Below are positions 59,776 to 64,000 of a stretch of 64,000 nt of DNA, piece by piece. The notes under the pieces were generated by a model. The model saw only the letters and a program-made list of their open reading frames with translations. It did not search any database and had not been told where the DNA came from. Numbering within the stretch: position 1 is the first letter of the stretch; each line of letters starts with the position of its first letter. Made by a program: the position numbers and the translations under genes. The stretch comes from Cunninghamella blakesleeana. Lineage: Eukaryota > Mucoromycota > Mucoromycetes > Mucorales > Cunninghamellaceae. The DNA lies in NCBI GenBank assembly GCA_017871115.1, contig JAFCIZ010000007.1, positions 1-64,000 of the forward strand, read 5' to 3'.

Positions 59776-62080
59776 TCATTTCATAATGTTATTATATTGT
59801 GTTGTAAAACTAATATGATTATTTTTCCATAATACAGCTAATAAAGCGCCATGTTCGAAACTACTTGAATAAGATATGTGTACAGCATTTGTATTTAACA
59901 TTGGTCTAACTATATTAACCGTATTATCAATGTTCATTCCTCGAAGATATCCACTACAAATAAATAAATGAATATACGTATATATATATATCAATAAATC
60001 ATTCGCTTAATTTTTTATATTTCAATATTTCTTTCTTCTGTCAATACTTACATTGGTACCAAGTGAGAAGTTTGACGATCAGATAAAGATACCATATCCA
60101 AAGGTTTAATTAAATATAAAGCAACAAGTTGACAGTGTTCATAGGATATAGCAAGTCGATTACCATGCTTTGGATCTATAGTTAATTCTTTAATAACACC
60201 ACCTACTGCTGTTTTTCCACCATCTTTCATATTAACTTCTGTAGGAGGAGTCGATAATGCTTTGATATTCCATAAATCAACTTTATTACTGGAAGTTGTA
60301 CGACAGAGGAAATGGATATCATCTTTACCAATCATTGAATAATATAATCCTTTACTATCTGGTGACCAGCATGCCGTCTATATATATATATATATGTATA
60401 TAAATATATATTGTTATTTTTTTTGAATTATAAAATATTTTTTCATATATATTATGTGTTGTATGATATATTTACCTTCACCCATAATCCTGTAGGATTT
60501 TTAAAATGTGTACAAGTCCAATCCTCAGTATTCCATAATCTTGATGAGCCATCTCTATTTTGGTTTAAATATTTTTTTTCATTAGTGTATCATTTAATCA
60601 TTTAATTTTTTTTAATGTCCAAATATGAAAATATATTTATATATACATATTTGAAACACTTACAAACTGGCAACATAGAGCAGTTGACCATCAGGACTCC
60701 AGCGTAAAAGACAGTTACCTTTTTTTCCATAACGTTTAATAGGTGTATGTTTTAAAGTTAATAAATCATACATCATGATGGTGTTTTTTGTTGCATAAGT
60801 AACAGCTAAAATTTGGCTAGAAAGGGAAGGGTCCCAGGCAACACCGCTGACATAATAATGATCAGGTGTAGATAAAAACTGCATCCAAGCGTTTGGTTGA
60901 AATTCTGAGGTAGCGATGGTTGGGTCGAGAATAGTATGAGGATGTTGTAAAAGTGATACCGATTCTAATTGATTAGCATAATTACGATATCGATAAGGTG
61001 CATAATTACCAACTCTTTCATGTAATGTAACGTCTTCGTTTTTATTCACTAAATACCATACACAAACACCTGATCGACATCCAACTGCTAATGTTCCAAA
61101 ACTACGCTGCTTCCATTCCATACATGTAATGTCTGCCATAAAATCGTGTTTTAATACGTTGCATACCCATTTGTTATTTTCTTTATCATGTTCGTATATA
61201 TATACTGAGTGGTCTTTATAGGCTACTGCCAAAATAGGTTTATGAGGATGCCATGCCATACATCGTATATCAGGTCGATTTTCGCTGAATAAATGATGAT
61301 TTGTTGGAATTATTTCTTGTTTATATAAATATTGATTGACGCTCGTATAAATATCTTTGACTGCTTTAATATAAGGACTATAATATTTATATATACATAT
61401 ATATAATTGTATTAAATATAATATTATTGACTTTTGTTCTCTTTTTTCATTATTTTCATTATTATTATTATTATTATTATAGTATATATTTACTTTTCTT
61501 CAAGTTTTGATAAACTAAAAAATTAGTGATAGAAAATAAAGAGAGCTAAAATCAGATATTTTTATCGTTTATGCCTTTACATATTTTTCTTGTAAAAAAT
61601 TTCAAAATTTACTTACAACTCCTTTGTGCTAAATGCTGTATTGGTAAGTGTTTGCATAACAACATCAAATATTTCTTCAAAATCAGTAGGCTCTTCGGTG
61701 AAATCTTCTTCTGAATTGCGATGTTCAAATTTTATAGTAGGGTATAATGGAATCTATATGTGAATAAAATAATAATAATAATAACAATAAAAGTTGGAAA
61801 ATGATGATGATGATAATAATAAAATAGATTCAAAAAAAATGATTTTTAATTATTTACGTTTTGTTGTCTAATATCATTAATAGTAGAATCCAATTCATTA
61901 GTAGCATAAACTATTATTTGATGTTGATAATAATAATAATAAAATAATATAAATATAAATAAATAAAATAATACACGAATATATAAATCTATATTGTTCT
62001 ACTATATTATTACTTGTATCACAATCTATTTCAACGATGGTGCCTTCAGTTTGGCTTGGTGCTGTAGGTATCGTTGACAT
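59776..62080 (-). CDS. AAAS: ALADIN (AAAS) nuclear pore WD40 protein
   Basis: Complement exons: 62080-62014, 61910-61858, 61753-61617, 61377-60664, 60554-60476, 60377-60052, 59953-59776 (517 residues, close to human 546), all in phase. WD40 blades include IRCMAWHPHKPILAVAYKD, CMEWKQRSFGTLAVGCRSG, VAWDPSLSSQILAV, LRWSPDGQLLYVASL and TACWSPDSKGL. ALADIN is a nucleoporin that anchors ferritin heavy chain and other factors in animals and Nup proteins in fungi and plants. Budding yeast lacks it, which also points away from Saccharomycotina. Confidence 0.9.
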
Positions 62081-62407
62081 CTTTTAATTTTAGATAAAGC
62101 AAAAGAAAAAAAATTGTTAAAAAGAAAAGTTGAAATTTTTTTTTTTCTCGCGTTTTTATAAAAAGTCACTGGCTGATTTTAAAATTTTAAAAAATATATA
62201 CCTTATTTCTTTTGCTCAATTCCTCTTTTACTCTGTTTGGTAAATTTATATGTCCAATGTTCTATAGTTACACAAAATTACCCAAGCTTCCTTGGCTATT
62301 TCTCACCCATATTTTTTTTCTCTTTCTCTCTCTTTTTACTTTACTACATTCTTTTTAATCTCTTTTTTCTTTTTTTCTTTTTTTTTTTTTATTCTTATTT
62401 ATTAAAA
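62081..62407. other. Divergent promoter region of AAAS and the last gene
   Basis: This 327-base region is AT-rich with a strong CT-rich tract at 62310-62395 before the start at 62408. No specific motif is recognised. Confidence 0.5.
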
Positions 62408-64000
62408 ATGCTCCCCACAAGAGTATTATATAATAATGATAAAAGTAAATATATAATAAATATATATAAACATTAATACATACATATTTATTATTATTCT
62501 TTAACTTTATAATCTGTACCTTTTTTTACAAATTTAATTTTTATTTTATAGAAGAACTTGATCATAATCCGGAAGAAGAACAACATGAAGCACCACCACC
62601 ACCATATTCAGCAAGTTCAACTTCAAGTAATATATACCCATCACAATACCATGTAGCCAGTAGATCATCAAACATTGGCCAACCTTATTATAATAACAAT
62701 GATAGCACTCTAACACCTCTACTTCAAGGACATAATAAAACGCCAAGTGCACCACCTCTTTCATTGATTGATAATGGAACATATAATAGTAATAATAATA
62801 ATGTATATAACGGATCAGTTGGGCCATCAAATAATAACTTTAATCCATCATATAATGATAATGCTTCTAATAGTACACCCTATCCAGCTTATGATATAAT
62901 GCCAAGTGCTCCTAATTCTTCAGACTATAACCAAAATGATAATAATTTTAATAATAATGTCTCTTCTCCATCTTTTCCTAATGCAAGTTATCAAGCTATT
63001 CCTCCTTTTCGTATTCAGGTACCTGATGCTGATATTCATAATGAAAATGAATCCAATGTTCAACAACAACAGCAGCAACAGCAGCAACAACAGCAGCAAC
63101 AACAGCAGCAACAACAGCAGCAACAACAGCAACAACAACAGCAACAGCAACAGCAACAGCAATCACAAACTATTAAAAACCAAGCGCCCAATAATGCTTT
63201 TATCAGCTCTCTCTCTTCATTTTTTAAAAATATAAAATCGAAAGGGAAAAACCAATATATTCGAATTAATAATAATGATTGTAATAGAAATAATGATATG
63301 AATAATACTACCAATTACAATGCTTGTAATCATGGTTCTTCCAACATATATATTCAAAATAATGATGGCTCAAACAAGAAAAAACAAAGAAAAGCATGGA
63401 TAATTGTTTTGCTCTTTATCATATTTGTGATTTTTTTAGCTGCTACTGATGATTCTGATTCCAGTGACCATAAAAAACCTATTAGTTCACGACCTTCACC
63501 ACCTTATCCTTCGTCAACATCATCATCTACAAATCCATTACCAACTGATTCACCATGGCCATCCATTCCAAATTTAGATTTAGCTATTCAGAATCCTCAC
63601 CCATTATCTGTTTTTTATAATAGTACAAAGCCTATTTCTGATTACCCTCCCTCTCAATTAAGCACGCTTTCTTTGGATTTTGATATATTTACTGGTAGTA
63701 TTTATGTTATATCTACGGATGAACCAATCTCTTGGCTTTCTTATGTCACCAAAGAGCAACAAAATGAAAATTATAGAGCAAAAATAAGTACAATCAACGA
63801 TAAGGATGGAACTCAAAACTTAGCTATTCACTTTGATGGATCCTCCTCTTCGTCTTATAAAGATCTTATTTTTGTATTACATTTATGCCAGCATGATCAA
63901 ACATATACTAAATTGAAATTAACATCCCATTCAATGAAGATAGAAGTAAACGTTAATCAACAAAGCCTTAATTTACATTGGAAAGGCGATTTACAAAAAT
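62408..64000 (+). CDS. Partial membrane protein with PPxY and PSAP motifs and polyQ
   Basis: Exon 1 is 62408-62444; exon 2 starts at 62552 and runs off the right edge. Exon 2 gives at least 480 residues and stays open. PPPPY is at 27-31, giving a PPxY motif. PSAP is at 77-80 and again at 130-133. An uninterrupted run of 34 Gln follows at 183-216. A membrane span lies at about 295-312, with basic residues on its N-terminal side. A Ser/Pro-rich linker and a structured C-terminal domain follow. PPxY motifs recruit Nedd4/Rsp5-type ubiquitin ligases and PSAP recruits Tsg101/Vps23. The protein is probably single-pass with the N-terminus in the cytosol. Family not recognised. Confidence 0.75.

Noticed and set aside
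63060..63314. Poly-Cys and poly-Leu open frames on the minus strand
   Set aside because: They are shadows of the CAA/CAG run that encodes 34 Gln on the plus strand.

Overview
The window is one end of a eukaryotic chromosome. It opens with 14 copies of the CCCTAA telomere repeat, then about 3.3 kb of very AT-rich subtelomere without a recognisable gene, and then gene-dense DNA to the right edge, where the last gene is cut. Genes carry many short GT-AG introns, mostly 70 to 160 bases. AT content is very high, and TA, poly-T and TTA microsatellites are frequent. Many proteins contain long Asn, Gln, Glu, Asp or Ser runs. Fungal gene forms are present (Mrc1, a PHO85-type PCL cyclin, Mdm35, Wbp1/OST48, Rho, Luc7). 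The intron density, together with animal-like genes such as TMEM94, ALADIN and ZC3H3, suggests an early-diverging, probably Mucoromycota, fungus. The phylum is inference.

Layout: 3.4-9.6 kb TMEM94/ERMA-like P-type ATPase (+, 13 exons); 10.0-11.5 kb tandem ZNRD2/SSSCA1-type zinc-ribbon protein (-); 12.4-14.0 kb seven-helix membrane protein (-); 14.2-17.3 kb Mrc1/claspin (-); 18.0-19.8 kb SANT/Myb-like plus HNH-like nuclease protein (+); 20.5-21.1 kb secreted subtilisin-inhibitor-like protein (+); 21.3-23.7 kb ZC3H3-like CCCH protein (-); 23.9-24.2 kb Mdm35/TRIAP1 (+); 24.2-27.3 kb a 3 kb stretch with apparent gene relics, including a divergent Y14/RBM8A-like gene; 27.3-28.3 kb cap-binding protein CBP20 (+); 28.6-31.5 kb large Asn-rich protein (-); 31.8-33.3 kb OMA1 (-); 35.1-36.1 kb TXNDC9/Plp1 (+); 36.3-37.9 kb OST48 (-); 38.5-39.8 kb Rho GTPase (+); 40.1-40.6 kb second subtilisin-inhibitor-like protein (-); 41.6-42.1 kb uL14-type ribosomal protein (+); 43.6-44.7 kb PCL cyclin (-); 46.5-48.0 kb BAHD-type acyltransferase (+); 48.9-50.8 kb Luc7 (-); 52.9-54.6 and 56.4-57.9 kb tandem secreted phosphoesterases (+); 59.0-59.6 kb ICMT/PEMT-like membrane methyltransferase (-); 59.8-62.1 kb ALADIN (-); 62.4 kb to the end, a polyQ membrane protein with late-domain motifs (+, partial).

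Most genes are housekeeping: replication checkpoint, RNA processing and export, nuclear pore, mitochondrial quality control, glycosylation and translation. The accessory part is the secreted set (two SSI-like inhibitors, two phosphoesterases) plus the SANT-HNH protein. The two phosphoesterases share a duplicated upstream block with PHO-like CACGTTGC sites. Exon joins were worked out by hand from splice dinucleotides and reading phase. Nearly all joins close in frame, and the uncertain ones are flagged.
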